Shown here: positions 46,401 to 53,791 of the stretch, piece by piece
Position numbering within the stretch: the first letter of the stretch is position 1
Layout of the letters: every line of letters begins with the position of its first letter
Source: Desulfobacteraceae bacterium
Lineage (GTDB): Bacteria > Desulfobacterota > Desulfobacteria > Desulfobacterales > UBA5852
Assembly: GCA_014237395.1 (NCBI GenBank)
Contig: JABZFP010000014.1
Coordinates: 264,673-328,672, forward strand
DNA length: 64,000 nucleotides
Reading direction: 5' to 3'
Position numbers and translations under genes: made by a program
Notes under the pieces: generated by a model
The model's input: the letters and a program-made list of their open reading frames with translations, nothing else
Databases searched by the model: none
What the model was told of the DNA's origin: nothing

Positions 46401-46690
46401 TCGATTGTTTCGACGTGGCCGTCGTTGTAGTGGGTGATGAGCGGCCGGGCCTCGTAGCGGGTTTCGACCAAGGCCCCGTCGGCATTGTAGTATTCGATGC
46501 CTTCAGTTAGCAGCGTGCCGTCTGAGGATTGTGCCGGTACATAGACCGGCAGCATGCGGATGGCCGCGTGCTCGGTCTCCAGGTCCGGTGTCTTCGAGAC
46601 GTTCCTGCGGAACATAGTGCTGTCGTCGGCAAAGGCCGTGGCCGCCACCATGAGTGCCAGGATGATTGTGAAATAGCGTAAGTACCGCAT
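43433..46690 (-). CDS. Giant exported Asp-box protein without heme motifs (third paralogue)
   Basis: 1085 residues. Start set at 46690 (MRYLRYFTIILALMVAATAFA, signal peptide) behind GGGGGGAAG; the frame is open to 46813. The mature protein begins almost at once with the family block FRRNVSKTPDL. It carries Asp-boxes SLDDGATWK and SFDGGVTW, WQEDPEGIRPG...HQTDTWYT and RRPSKISQDW. Unlike its two paralogues it has no CXXCH and no rubredoxin segment. The C-terminus is Pro/Asp-rich, then a Thr-rich stretch and a basic KGKKGR end, which may be a sorting or anchoring tail. Promoter and activator-site candidates lie at 47005-47021 and 47173-47186. Confidence 0.9.
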   Translation of the reverse strand: MRYLRYFTIILALMVAATAFADDSTMFRRNVSKTPDLETEHAAIRMLPVYVPAQSSDGTLLTEGIEYYNADGALVETRYEARPLITHYNDGHVETIDEEGYGGFPGHGQRDAWAAVSLDDGATWKRTNLSQSGDQSSIKIKDGKKWVPYPGDVLRSFVASDGNQVLVVWVSKYARGGSPAYAMTETEQDLLATYLADTGTIADAAACTDGDPLTPCTYLEDAFGVAGSQGVQKAEELAEDGYPLVGDYPFSAIWAARGVILPPAAEGETSTFVWFKAERLSSGVRSANRPEAVCVKGAGCVVTWQEDPEGIRPGHGDGPGEGWSGAIAHHQTDTWYTYIDWDDFALVSDDGTYGSFYDGSDGEIGGDLADWVVANPTGSPKAAVPMSIPVRLTDNAMCTAADSDPYCIIDFDGNGTADFCESTVQVEIETPEGPTQTIDMCVTEDGRLMRGNTASTRARLGLHGYSSLGDYRVNPSAYPIDRAWFYMAYEENKGLGDEGEDEDAPDDLIDKVDMGKNVWYHTFDMFNPELVSQGLMLNQPAVYPEDFENPEGFLTSDSSLGYNFYTIVPDPIYETQGGLETTLYQTEIARRPSKISQDWYDAGPSGTVAFQLWKQGIIRRGGPADIMARRFVIPNDGDPNTVDFDPATDNPYDYTNMACENWAFLDGSNPRYVKGFCADPAINLSGNTITSGETCTDAAACLEAFPFNEYFDDLEGGTVISKIYEWEQYGPDYGESPPDDTNLDDLSWENPYDMAKGHRGFMAGDMIMAMYAWTPNWKALTDAHDIVNLYVRRSFDGGVTWSTLPGSYLHTNGETYSGSGTTTCEWMDPEGVETAVCTIYEPGDFEQARNVSQLLGSQVTVLDPRYSPTTRSITDDSVTTASLPEGFIVPECADDVCDDTRDPSRFFMVYETGHTSAYDAGEATPLDLFYSRAVEWGDHYLVWQDEADTLLCLPSLEGDPLSGFCNEFDAIEGSRLDESGEASVTCSPGGEFFYAVWNQWDFDRDGNEIGADAWFRRILFLDDYIPGEDDGSGTVEDPEEPVDPPVEPGDDDDPPRPGKGRTSTVDTTTSTTTTTTVVVKGKKGR

Positions 46691-47004
46691 GGCTTCCCCC
46701 CTTTTGTTAATTGTGTGATGTTTTTTAAATCCAAATTTGGCGGCGAAAAACCGGCGGGTTGTCTGCGATGCGCAGGACTTGCAACGGATTTTTCGCGAAT
46801 CAGTGAATGCCACGGCGGCGGTGTGAAAGAGAGGAAAACAGGGTTGCCGGCGTCTGAGGGAAGACGTAAATCACCTGTCCGACCGGGTGTCGCGGAAACG
46901 CGATCTGAAGCCGAAAGGTGCGTTGAGATGTGAAGGCTGCCTGATGCAGGCCGCAAAAGGGTGCCGCCTGTCCTACGATGAATCCCCTGTGTACGGATTT
47001 ACCT

Positions 47005-47021
47005 ATCGAAAATCGTGCCAA
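47005..47021 (-). promoter_or_regulatory. Possible sigma-54 promoter for the third giant paralogue
   Basis: The minus strand reads TTGGCACG-N4-TCGAT: a perfect -24 box with a degenerate -12 box. It is 315 bp upstream of 46690. No GEMM riboswitch was found in the leader. Confidence 0.45.
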
Positions 47022-47172
47022 GATCGCGCTGATCCGGTAGAAATATAGGGGCGATCGGTTCTGGCTGAAAACACAGTACTATTCTGGTGAAGGAGGATGA
47101 TCAGCGCGATTATTAAAGACCGATTCGATAGGATAAGGAGTGGGTCAGGTGGGACAGTGGGGCGCACACTAC

Positions 47173-47186
47173 TGTGTCATGACACA
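47173..47186 (-). promoter_or_regulatory. Upstream activating palindrome, copy 4
   Basis: TGTGTCATGACACA is a perfect version of the palindrome seen at 7444, 16203 and 30102. It is centred 159.5 bp upstream of the -24 box at 47020, slightly further than the others. The second palindrome is poorly conserved here. Confidence 0.55.
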
Positions 47187-47383
47187 CGAACGGGTTTGGC
47201 ATTTCGTGACCTTCGGCGTTGCGCTGCGTCACGATGTCGGTGCGGCGTACTCATGTACGCCTCCCTCCCCGCGACTTGCGCGCATTGAACTTCACGAGAT
47301 CATGAACCCTGCCGGAGAGATGCTATTGATCCGATATGCGGTTTTTTAAATAATTCCTTCATTTTCTTTCGCGTGAAAGAAAA

Positions 47384-47515
47384 GATGAGTTCGTAAAAAG
47401 TCGCTGTGGTAATCCTTTCGTCATCCCCGCGCAGGCGGGGATCCAGTTATTTCAATGGGTTATGGACTCCCGCCTTCGCGGGAGTGACGGTTTAAGGACT
47501 TTTTACGGCTCCATC
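47384..47515. repeat. Dispersed repeat family A, copy 2 (132 bp)
   Basis: The ends are GATGAGTTCGTAAAAAGTC and GACTTTTTACGGCTCCATC, imperfect complements. The interior has two palindromic arms: CATCCCCGCGCAGGCGGGGAT and CTCCCGCCTTCGCGGGAGTG. Related copies are at 35823-35956 and 42493. Confidence 0.8.
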
Positions 47516-47523
47516 AAGAAAAC

Positions 47524-47685
47524 GGAAGCAAAAGAAAACGCCCGAGTCCCGCTTCATCCTGCGCGTCGTCGGTGCGGCCGGAGCACGCGGAAACTCGCCC
47601 TGCTTTTTGCATTGCTCAAACAGTCCGCGCGCTTTTTTCCGTCCATCCCGCCGATGCTCGGTGCGGGACAAAGGGAAACATGAAA
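47524..47685. repeat. Dispersed repeat family C, copy 1
   Basis: GC-rich non-coding stretch sharing AAAGAAAACGCCCG, GCGGAAACTCGCCC and CCGCCGATGCTCGG with 49200-49505. The ORFs it produces are artefacts of the repeat. Confidence 0.65.
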
Positions 47686-47766
47686 ACCAAGGTCATAAAC
47701 ACCTTTTGAAGCTCATTTCGAGAGGGGCTGATGCTTCCCGCTATGCGGGAAAAGCCTCGTTCGATT

Positions 47767-47912
47767 TAGAAGCCATTTCAAAATTAGGGTTTTCGTTCGA
47801 GATCAAGGCGTGACCGAGTATCAGCCCGCAGGCATACTCAAGTATGTCGAGGACTTGAGACGAGTGCACAACGCCGATATCGGGCGAAAAAACTTTTTTG
47901 AGATAGCTTCTA
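47767..47912. repeat. Dispersed repeat family B, copy 2 (146 bp)
   Basis: The ends are TAGAAGCCATTTCAAAA and the complement of TAGAAGCTATCTCAAAA. The core TTCGAGATCAAGGCGTGA and CAACGCCGATATCGGGCG matches copy 1 at 41793-41937, and the length is the same within one base. Its right end supplies the TAG stop codon of the VKOR-DsbA gene. Confidence 0.78.
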
Positions 47913-49085
47913 ATCGTTGGGTTTTGCTTCAAGTGCCTCTTCAATGACATCTTCAGGAATGCTGCCTGGGTAGGTTTGATCGCCGATCACGTAGGTCGGA
48001 GTTCCCTTTAATTTCAAATTGCGGCCGGCCGTGATGTCTTGGAGGACGGCCGCTTTGGATTCCTCGCTCACCATACAGGCCTTCAGCGCTTCAGTATCTA
48101 TGCCGATGGCTTCGGCCAGTTCTTCGGGTCTGACCGGATTTTTTCGTCGACCATTGGCATACAAATAGTCGTTGGCCTCCCAGAAACGATTCTGTTGGCC
48201 GGCACAGTGGGCCAGCACCGCATAGGCGAAGGCATACTTGTGGCTTTTTAAAGGGTAGTGCCGATGAACAAGGCGGATCTGGTCCGGGTGCTCACGCACC
48301 AGGGACCTGACTTTCTGGTGGCCCCGGCTGCAATACGGGCACTGGTAATCGCTGAACTCTTCGATTTCGAGAACCGGCTGCCGGGCGCCGATCCAGTCCA
48401 ATCCTTCGGCTGTCTTACCGATCAGCAACCCTCCGGGCCCGGTGGTGATATTGAGCTCCCAGTAGGCGGGCAATGTGCCCCGCACGATCACCAGCAGCAA
48501 GATGGAACTCGCAAGATACAGAGAAAACGGCAACCGTCTGGCGGAAACAGCCCGGGTGTCCATGCGAAGCGTCTTAAGCGGCCCGGATTTCAACCGGCGA
48601 AGTTCGAGGATGGCAAGGCAGAAAAGCAGGAAATTGATGACGTACGTGGCCATGCACAGGAGGCACAGGGAGTTGATTTCCTTGTGAGACACGACAAACA
48701 AGACAGCGCTGACAAGAACCGAAAAAAGGCTCAGCCAGAACAGAAACCCAAATGGCCAAGTCTTGGGCGGTTCTTTCCGGCGAACCATTCCCCAAATGCA
48801 CAGGCCGCCCATGAACAGATAGCCGGCAATTCCCCAGAGGGCCACCGGAAGGCCGGCAAAAACTGCATACGTGCTGGTTGCAACCGTTTCGCAATTGAAA
48901 CGGTCGTTCACGGCGCACAAGGCGTGATAGCCGGGATCGGTGTAGACCTTCACATGCAGCCGCAGCAGGTCGGCACTGAAATAGGTTCCCAGGGCACAGA
49001 GCAACAGAAAGCCGATGCGCCAGACTGGAATGGATGCGAGTCCTTCTTTCGAAGGTTGGTTTGCGTTTGCCGGGTGAGATACCAT
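47910..49085 (-). CDS. VKOR-DsbA fusion, disulphide bond formation
   Basis: 391 residues. Residues about 20-180 are a vitamin K epoxide reductase domain with four to five helices, the loop cysteines in ALCAVNDRFNCETV and the active-site CLLC. After another helix (about 188-210), residues about 225-385 are a DsbA-like thioredoxin domain with CPYC and cis-Pro motif KGTPTYVIGDQTYPG. Such fusions oxidise periplasmic proteins and pass electrons to quinone, replacing DsbA/DsbB. No strong ribosome site is visible at ATG 49085. The stop codon lies in repeat copy B2. Confidence 0.93.
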   Translation of the reverse strand: MVSHPANANQPSKEGLASIPVWRIGFLLLCALGTYFSADLLRLHVKVYTDPGYHALCAVNDRFNCETVATSTYAVFAGLPVALWGIAGYLFMGGLCIWGMVRRKEPPKTWPFGFLFWLSLFSVLVSAVLFVVSHKEINSLCLLCMATYVINFLLFCLAILELRRLKSGPLKTLRMDTRAVSARRLPFSLYLASSILLLVIVRGTLPAYWELNITTGPGGLLIGKTAEGLDWIGARQPVLEIEEFSDYQCPYCSRGHQKVRSLVREHPDQIRLVHRHYPLKSHKYAFAYAVLAHCAGQQNRFWEANDYLYANGRRKNPVRPEELAEAIGIDTEALKACMVSEESKAAVLQDITAGRNLKLKGTPTYVIGDQTYPGSIPEDVIEEALEAKPND

Positions 49086-49196
49086 CGCTGAATTTTCTTT
49101 AAATCGTTTTGACCGAAACCCTCCACTTCTGGTTGGGGGCTGAGATTTTCGATCGATCCAGGTTGAATGATTTCATTATTACTTTTCTTTTCGGAA

Positions 49197-49510
49197 AGAA
49201 AAGTAATCAAAAGAAACCGCCCGTGTCCCGCCATGTCCTGCGTGTCGCGCAACCGGTCGATGAAGCGGCGCCTAATGCCGCCATGCGGCGTTACCAATCT
49301 CGCTCGGGTGCTCACAATCTGGCGATTGCTGCGCGCCTCGCTTCGATCGGTGCCTTGCCTGCCAGCATGATGCTGGCTTCATAGACCGTTTGAAGCGGCC
49401 GGAGCATGCGGAAACTCGCCCGCCTTGCGGCGGGCTCAGACAGCCCGCGCGCTTTATTCCGCCCACCCCGCCGATGCTCGGCGCGGGACAAAGGGATATC
49501 AAAAACCTCA
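49197..49510. repeat. Dispersed repeat family C, copy 2
   Basis: Shares the head (AAAAGAAACCGCCCGTGTCC) and tail (GCGGAAACTCGCCC...CCGCCGATGCTCGGCGCGGG ACAAAGGGA) with 47524-47685, but carries about 150 extra bases in the middle. Non-coding. Confidence 0.65.
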
Positions 49511-49663
49511 AGGTCAAAATCCTTTTGTTACCCATTGTGAGGCCACCCGAGGCCTCCAACTATGGGGGCGGGCTCAAGCGGCCCCCTAAAAGATCCATTT
49601 ATCTTGCGAAAAGCGTTTGTATCATTGTCACTGAAAAAACGAAAGAGCCACCACCGCATAGAT

Positions 49664-49691
49664 AAAGGCGGAGCGTTTCCGCCCCGCCTTT
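49664..49691 (-). terminator. Hairpin after the penicillin acylase gene
   Basis: AAAGGCGG (49664-49671) pairs with CCGCCTTT (49684-49691), with further G-C pairing inside. It lies about 30 bp beyond the stop at 49723 on the minus strand. The following minus-strand sequence is not T-rich. Confidence 0.65.
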
Positions 49692-49722
49692 CTGATGGTT
49701 TAGATTATGGAATGTTTGGTTT

Positions 49723-52551
49723 CTATTTCTTACCGTGCTTCATTTTGGTGAACAACGGGAAATCCCGCGGCGCGAAAGCATCGTAGACAGGCGTCATGCT
49801 GAAGAAATGCTCGTCGAAGATTGGGCGGAGATAGGGAGGCTCAGCGATAGGCTCAGCCAAAATATTGCCGGATTCACCCAAGGGGAACATGCTCTCGATG
49901 CGCACCGGGCCTTTGCGGCCAAACTCCACCACGTGGGCGTAGGTAGAACGGTTGGATTTGGGGGTGCTATGGATTGGGCCAAGCATGTCGTGTTTGTAGA
50001 TGATCTTCTCACGATCCACGTTATCCGGGACCATGTCATACTCATAACCATCGGCTTCATATGCCTGCATGACATTTTTCAAGGCTGCCGGAACAATCTC
50101 TTCCAATGTTTGCGGGCCCAATGGATTGGCCAGGTTGCTGAACCATGGATAGTTGTTTTTGCCGTCAATGGCGTGCAGGATCACGTTGAAGAGTAGGGTG
50201 TTGTTGGATCCGCGGTAGCCGCCTTTGTCGTCAACCAATTCGTCTTCGAAGGTCAGGCGGATGACCTCGCGCAGCCAGTCGTCCATGAGGACCCAGCCCT
50301 GAGGCCGCAGTTTGCCATCGACCCAATTGTCCTCCACGAAGTGGCCGTCCCAGTCCTCGAGTGTTTTCAAGGCTTTTGGATATTTGCTATCGAGGCCGGC
50401 TTCCGTAACATACGTCATGAATTCATCGGACACGAAAGCCCAGGGATTTCCGCCGCCGTTGAAGGAGTCCGTGGTGGCGATGTTGAGGGCCAGGTCGCGG
50501 ATCTCCTCGAAGGTCAGGTCGTTGCGCGGGGCCAGGTATTCTTCGATCACGTGGGCCCGCTGGAAGGGGCCGTAGATGTCATTGTTGCTGTTGAAGGCGT
50601 TGAAATAGACCGGGCTGGTCTTGTTGTTCCAGCCGTTGAAAAAGCCGCGCTTGGGGTTGCGGGCGTGGGAGCGGGGAACCAGCACGTCGTCGTCCCACTC
50701 TACGGTATCTTTGAAGGTACCCTGTGGCAGAAAGTAACGGTAGGGACCCAGATACGTATCCATGCGGCGCACAGGATCGCGGCCGGACATCCAGTAGGCG
50801 ATGTTGCCGTCCCGATCGGCGTAGCAGAAATGCTGACTGACGGCCACTTTTTCGATGCCTTCGCCGAACTCGTCCATGCTCTGGGCCTTGGCCAGACCCA
50901 AAAAGGCCTGAATCACGTTGAACTCATGCCCCCAGTGGGCATAGCGCCAGGATACGATTGGATTGCCCGCATCAGGTTCGTATTCAGTCAGGTCCAAGGG
51001 CTGGAGGTTGGCGTCCAAAGGCACGGGATTTACGACCGGACCGTTTTCAGTGCGGTATACGGGAAGGATTACACCGCCAAGGCCAGCTACAGTGATCAAC
51101 TCCTCCCGATCCAGTAAGACAGCAGGATCATTTTCGAAATCGAAATAGTAGTCAGTGGTGTGGGCGTGGCCAACCTGCATGGACCAGGCATGGTGGGGGG
51201 TGCGGCCGATGATGATGCCCGGGATGCCGGGCACGGTCATGCCGGAGATATTCAAACCAGCTGCCCGGATGGAACCCTCGGCCACGATGGAGGGCACCGA
51301 AAAGCCCATCTGGGGGCCGGAGTAGATGATGGGGTTGCCCGAGGCGGTCTTCTTGCCGGACACCACCCAGGCATAGCTGCCCATTTTCACCTTGGCGTTG
51401 ATTTTCTTGAGGTTGTCGCGGACCTTGTCCCGGCGCTCTTTGAGTTCATCGCAGGCTTCCTTGAGGCCCGGTACCTTGCGCAGCGTGCCGTCCATGTCGC
51501 CGGCCTCATCGGACAGAACCTTCATGTCCACGATATAAGTCTGGGCTTCCGGGTCGTTGGGCCAGCGCAGGTCCTGAAACATTCCCATGGCCTGCTTCTG
51601 GGCCAGTGACATGTCTCCCAAAGTCAGGTTGACGGCTGCGAAGCCGACCAGATGTTCGAGCAGGGCGGCATTGTCCAGTTGAGCCGTATCCAGGGCCTCG
51701 GGGTCGAAATTGCGTTGGAGCAGGGCACACCAGGCCAGCACGTCCTCGACGGTCCAGTACGGCAGCACGTAGCCGAGGGGAAGTCCCTTTAGCTCGAGAG
51801 CGGCATATTCGAACGGCAGGAGGTCTTTATTGTCGAAGATTTCTTTAATGCGTTGGTTGATGCCATTCACGTAACCCGCGATGACAGCCTTGCTTTCGGC
51901 GTCCAGGTTGGCGAAGCCATCAGTCAGTTCGCTGTCGGAATAGCCCATGGTGCGCATCATGATGTCACTGTCGAGCTGGCTTTCTCCAAAAATTTCCGCC
52001 AGCCGTCCCCGGGCGGTGCGCCGGTAAAGCTCGATCTGCCAGAGGCGGTCGGTGGCAATGGCGTAGCCCATGGCCTCGAAGGTGTCGTGCAGGCTGCTGT
52101 CCACCATGAAGGTGCAGGTGTCCACGTCCACCCGTTTTTTGGCGTTGCGGACCTTGGTCCGGAGGCGGTTGTAGCGGGCCTTCTTGCCGCGAAACTTCTG
52201 TTTGCGGCCCTCGATGAACCACACGCCTTTGTCGTCGCGCGTGGTCTGGATGTCTTCGGCATACGTGTACAACAGACGGTCATCCGGATCTACCACAGCC
52301 TTCAGCATCTTTCCGCTTGGCTTGAAGAGGTGGGTAATATCTTTGCTGTTGAGCCAAGCTTTGAAGGTGGACGCTTCGGCACCGTCTTTCAGCTCGACCA
52401 CGATTTCCACCGTGTCCTGCAGGCAGGTCTGTTTTTTGGCAGGGGATTTGATGTCCAGCAGGTTGGTCTTTTTGGCGATTGCCGTGGTGCCGGTACCGAA
52501 CACGAGCAATAGTGCCGCGATCAGGGCCGTGATCAGAACTTTTTTGCGCAT
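49723..52551 (-). CDS. Exported penicillin acylase family (S45) Ntn hydrolase
   Basis: 942 residues, ATG 52551 behind AGGAGGA, signal peptide 1-26. Residues about 30-135 are an extra N-terminal domain. From about 145 the S45 alpha chain appears (FEAMGYAIATDRLWQIELYRRTARGRLAEIFG). The autoprocessing site and nucleophile are in VKMGSYAWVVSGKKTASGNPI, where the Ser after Gly is the expected N-terminal nucleophile of the beta chain. Other family blocks are HHAWSMQVGHAHTTDYYF and NPKRGFFNGWNNKTSPVYF. It hydrolyses amide bonds such as N-acyl compounds; the substrate is unknown and may be an acyl-homoserine lactone or lipopeptide. Confidence 0.9.
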   Translation of the reverse strand: MRKKVLITALIAALLLVFGTGTTAIAKKTNLLDIKSPAKKQTCLQDTVEIVVELKDGAEASTFKAWLNSKDITHLFKPSGKMLKAVVDPDDRLLYTYAEDIQTTRDDKGVWFIEGRKQKFRGKKARYNRLRTKVRNAKKRVDVDTCTFMVDSSLHDTFEAMGYAIATDRLWQIELYRRTARGRLAEIFGESQLDSDIMMRTMGYSDSELTDGFANLDAESKAVIAGYVNGINQRIKEIFDNKDLLPFEYAALELKGLPLGYVLPYWTVEDVLAWCALLQRNFDPEALDTAQLDNAALLEHLVGFAAVNLTLGDMSLAQKQAMGMFQDLRWPNDPEAQTYIVDMKVLSDEAGDMDGTLRKVPGLKEACDELKERRDKVRDNLKKINAKVKMGSYAWVVSGKKTASGNPIIYSGPQMGFSVPSIVAEGSIRAAGLNISGMTVPGIPGIIIGRTPHHAWSMQVGHAHTTDYYFDFENDPAVLLDREELITVAGLGGVILPVYRTENGPVVNPVPLDANLQPLDLTEYEPDAGNPIVSWRYAHWGHEFNVIQAFLGLAKAQSMDEFGEGIEKVAVSQHFCYADRDGNIAYWMSGRDPVRRMDTYLGPYRYFLPQGTFKDTVEWDDDVLVPRSHARNPKRGFFNGWNNKTSPVYFNAFNSNNDIYGPFQRAHVIEEYLAPRNDLTFEEIRDLALNIATTDSFNGGGNPWAFVSDEFMTYVTEAGLDSKYPKALKTLEDWDGHFVEDNWVDGKLRPQGWVLMDDWLREVIRLTFEDELVDDKGGYRGSNNTLLFNVILHAIDGKNNYPWFSNLANPLGPQTLEEIVPAALKNVMQAYEADGYEYDMVPDNVDREKIIYKHDMLGPIHSTPKSNRSTYAHVVEFGRKGPVRIESMFPLGESGNILAEPIAEPPYLRPIFDEHFFSMTPVYDAFAPRDFPLFTKMKHGKK

Positions 52552-53200
52552 GGCGTCGTCCTCCTCTCACGTGGGGTTAAAATGGATTTTTCAAAGCAAG
52601 CGACATCGATGGTTTCGATTCGAAAGGGCCGATCGTCATTCGGATTGATTCGGCGAGGGGCCGGAGGATGGAAACAAGCGTAACGGTGGGTAGGGGCTAC
52701 GTCACGACGCACCAATGACGTGATACCGTGGCCTGCTTCGGGTTACCGATCCCGCAGTAAACGGTGTGTTGCCTATGCCTGTAGAAACGACCTGTATCCC
52801 CGAATGGGCCCCTGCTGCCCAACACGTGGTCCCGGGGGAGAGAGGCCCCGGAAACCACCCGCACGGGTGGATCATGCACAATGGAAATTAATGAATGTGG
52901 CAAAAACAAATGAATCAAACTCACTAGCTGAAATCTATCCTTAGAGGAAAACGATTGTGGGCGTCAACCCAAAATTATATTTGATGGACAGCAGGCGACG
53001 GAAATCTCCTTGCCGGGTCCCGATTTTGATTTCGGTGATGTGAAATGACCTCCCCTGTTAAGCTGTCACGGGCGGCCGAATTGTTAACATGTTAAGTTAA
53101 CACCTGTTAGCGATGTGTTAGCGCCGTCCCCCTTCCCGCGAATCCGAAAATAAAAAATAACAAATAATAACGGTGTTTTAATTCAATGCGATGGAATCCG
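52552..53200. other. Long divergent intergenic region, no gene recognised
   Basis: Contains a perfect hairpin CCACCCG/CGGGTGG at 52855-52870 and a palindrome TTAACATGTTAA at 53084-53095. The tail at 53118-53140 (GTTAGCGCCGTCCCCCTT) faintly resembles the RAYT-flanking repeat. No promoter for the acylase gene could be assigned. Confidence 0.4.
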
Positions 53201-53206
53201 GTAACC

Positions 53207-53222
53207 TGGCACGGGAATTGAA
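53207..53222 (+). promoter_or_regulatory. Sigma-54-like promoter for the rhodanese/octaheme cluster
   Basis: TGGCACG-N4-TTGAA, preceded by C: perfect -24 box and one mismatch at -12. It is about 100 bp upstream of the gene at 53325. Confidence 0.55.
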
Positions 53223-53324
53223 ACTACAGGGATTTCCGGTCTTCATAGTGATTGTACGGCCAACCAGGCAGATGGGAAATAGGGCCGCTGAGCCCAACAA
53301 AATAGAACTTTAGGAGGATATGAG

Positions 53325-53666
53325 ATGCGACGATTGATGATTTTGGTTTTGGCAACGCTGTTTTTGGTAACGTCGGTCGGGGCCAGCCTGGCCATGGAAC
53401 AGGGCAACAAACGCAAGGGGAAATACACCTACCGCAAAGTCTACAAGTCCTGCAGTGAGCGGGGGGAAGTGACCAGCACCAAGCCGTCCCTCAATCCCAG
53501 TGACCGGACCCAGGCCGAATGGGAGGCCATGTACGAGGCGCGCGACTTTACCGCTTTCGGCTGTCTGGATGAATGGGGAAATCTTTCCGACGAGGAAGTC
53601 ACGGATATTTTCACCTACCTGTATGCGCATGCGTCGGATAGCCCGACACCCTTGCAATGTAAGTAA
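53325..53666 (+). CDS. Small periplasmic cytochrome-c-like protein without a heme motif
   Basis: 113 residues, ATG 53325 after AGGAGG, signal peptide 1-23. The mature part (KGKYTYRKVYKSCSERGEVTS...TQAEWEAMYE...LSDEEVTDIFTYLYAHASDSPTPLQCK) has the layout I associate with small monoheme cytochromes of sulphate reducers. The heme site should read CxxCH but here is YKSCS: the first Cys and the His are missing. Three cysteines remain (KSCS, FGCL, LQCK). Either a heme-less derivative or an unrelated small protein. It is 125 bp upstream of the rhodanese gene. Confidence 0.78.
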   Translation: MRRLMILVLATLFLVTSVGASLAMEQGNKRKGKYTYRKVYKSCSERGEVTSTKPSLNPSDRTQAEWEAMYEARDFTAFGCLDEWGNLSDEEVTDIFTYLYAHASDSPTPLQCK

Positions 53667-53791
53667 CCCCTGTCCGGGTAGCCCTTATTCCCTGATAGGA
53701 AACCGTTTTGCGTAGCATGGATGGGAAGGGGTTAATACATTAGCCGGTCTTGCACCGGCGGAACGACCATCGCTATAGAATGGAGAGCACA

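Noticed and set aside
45383..46510. 375-codon plus-strand frame opposite the third giant paralogue
   Set aside because: Antisense to the conserved family block; no start signal or domain.
47462..47683. Short frames with peptides such as KENARVPLHPARRR and similar at 49390-49665
   Set aside because: They lie within dispersed repeats of families A and C and are read-outs of repeat DNA.
53118..53140. Possible fourth copy of the RAYT-flanking repeat
   Set aside because: Only the GCCGTCCCCCTT tail and scattered TTAA match; too weak to call.
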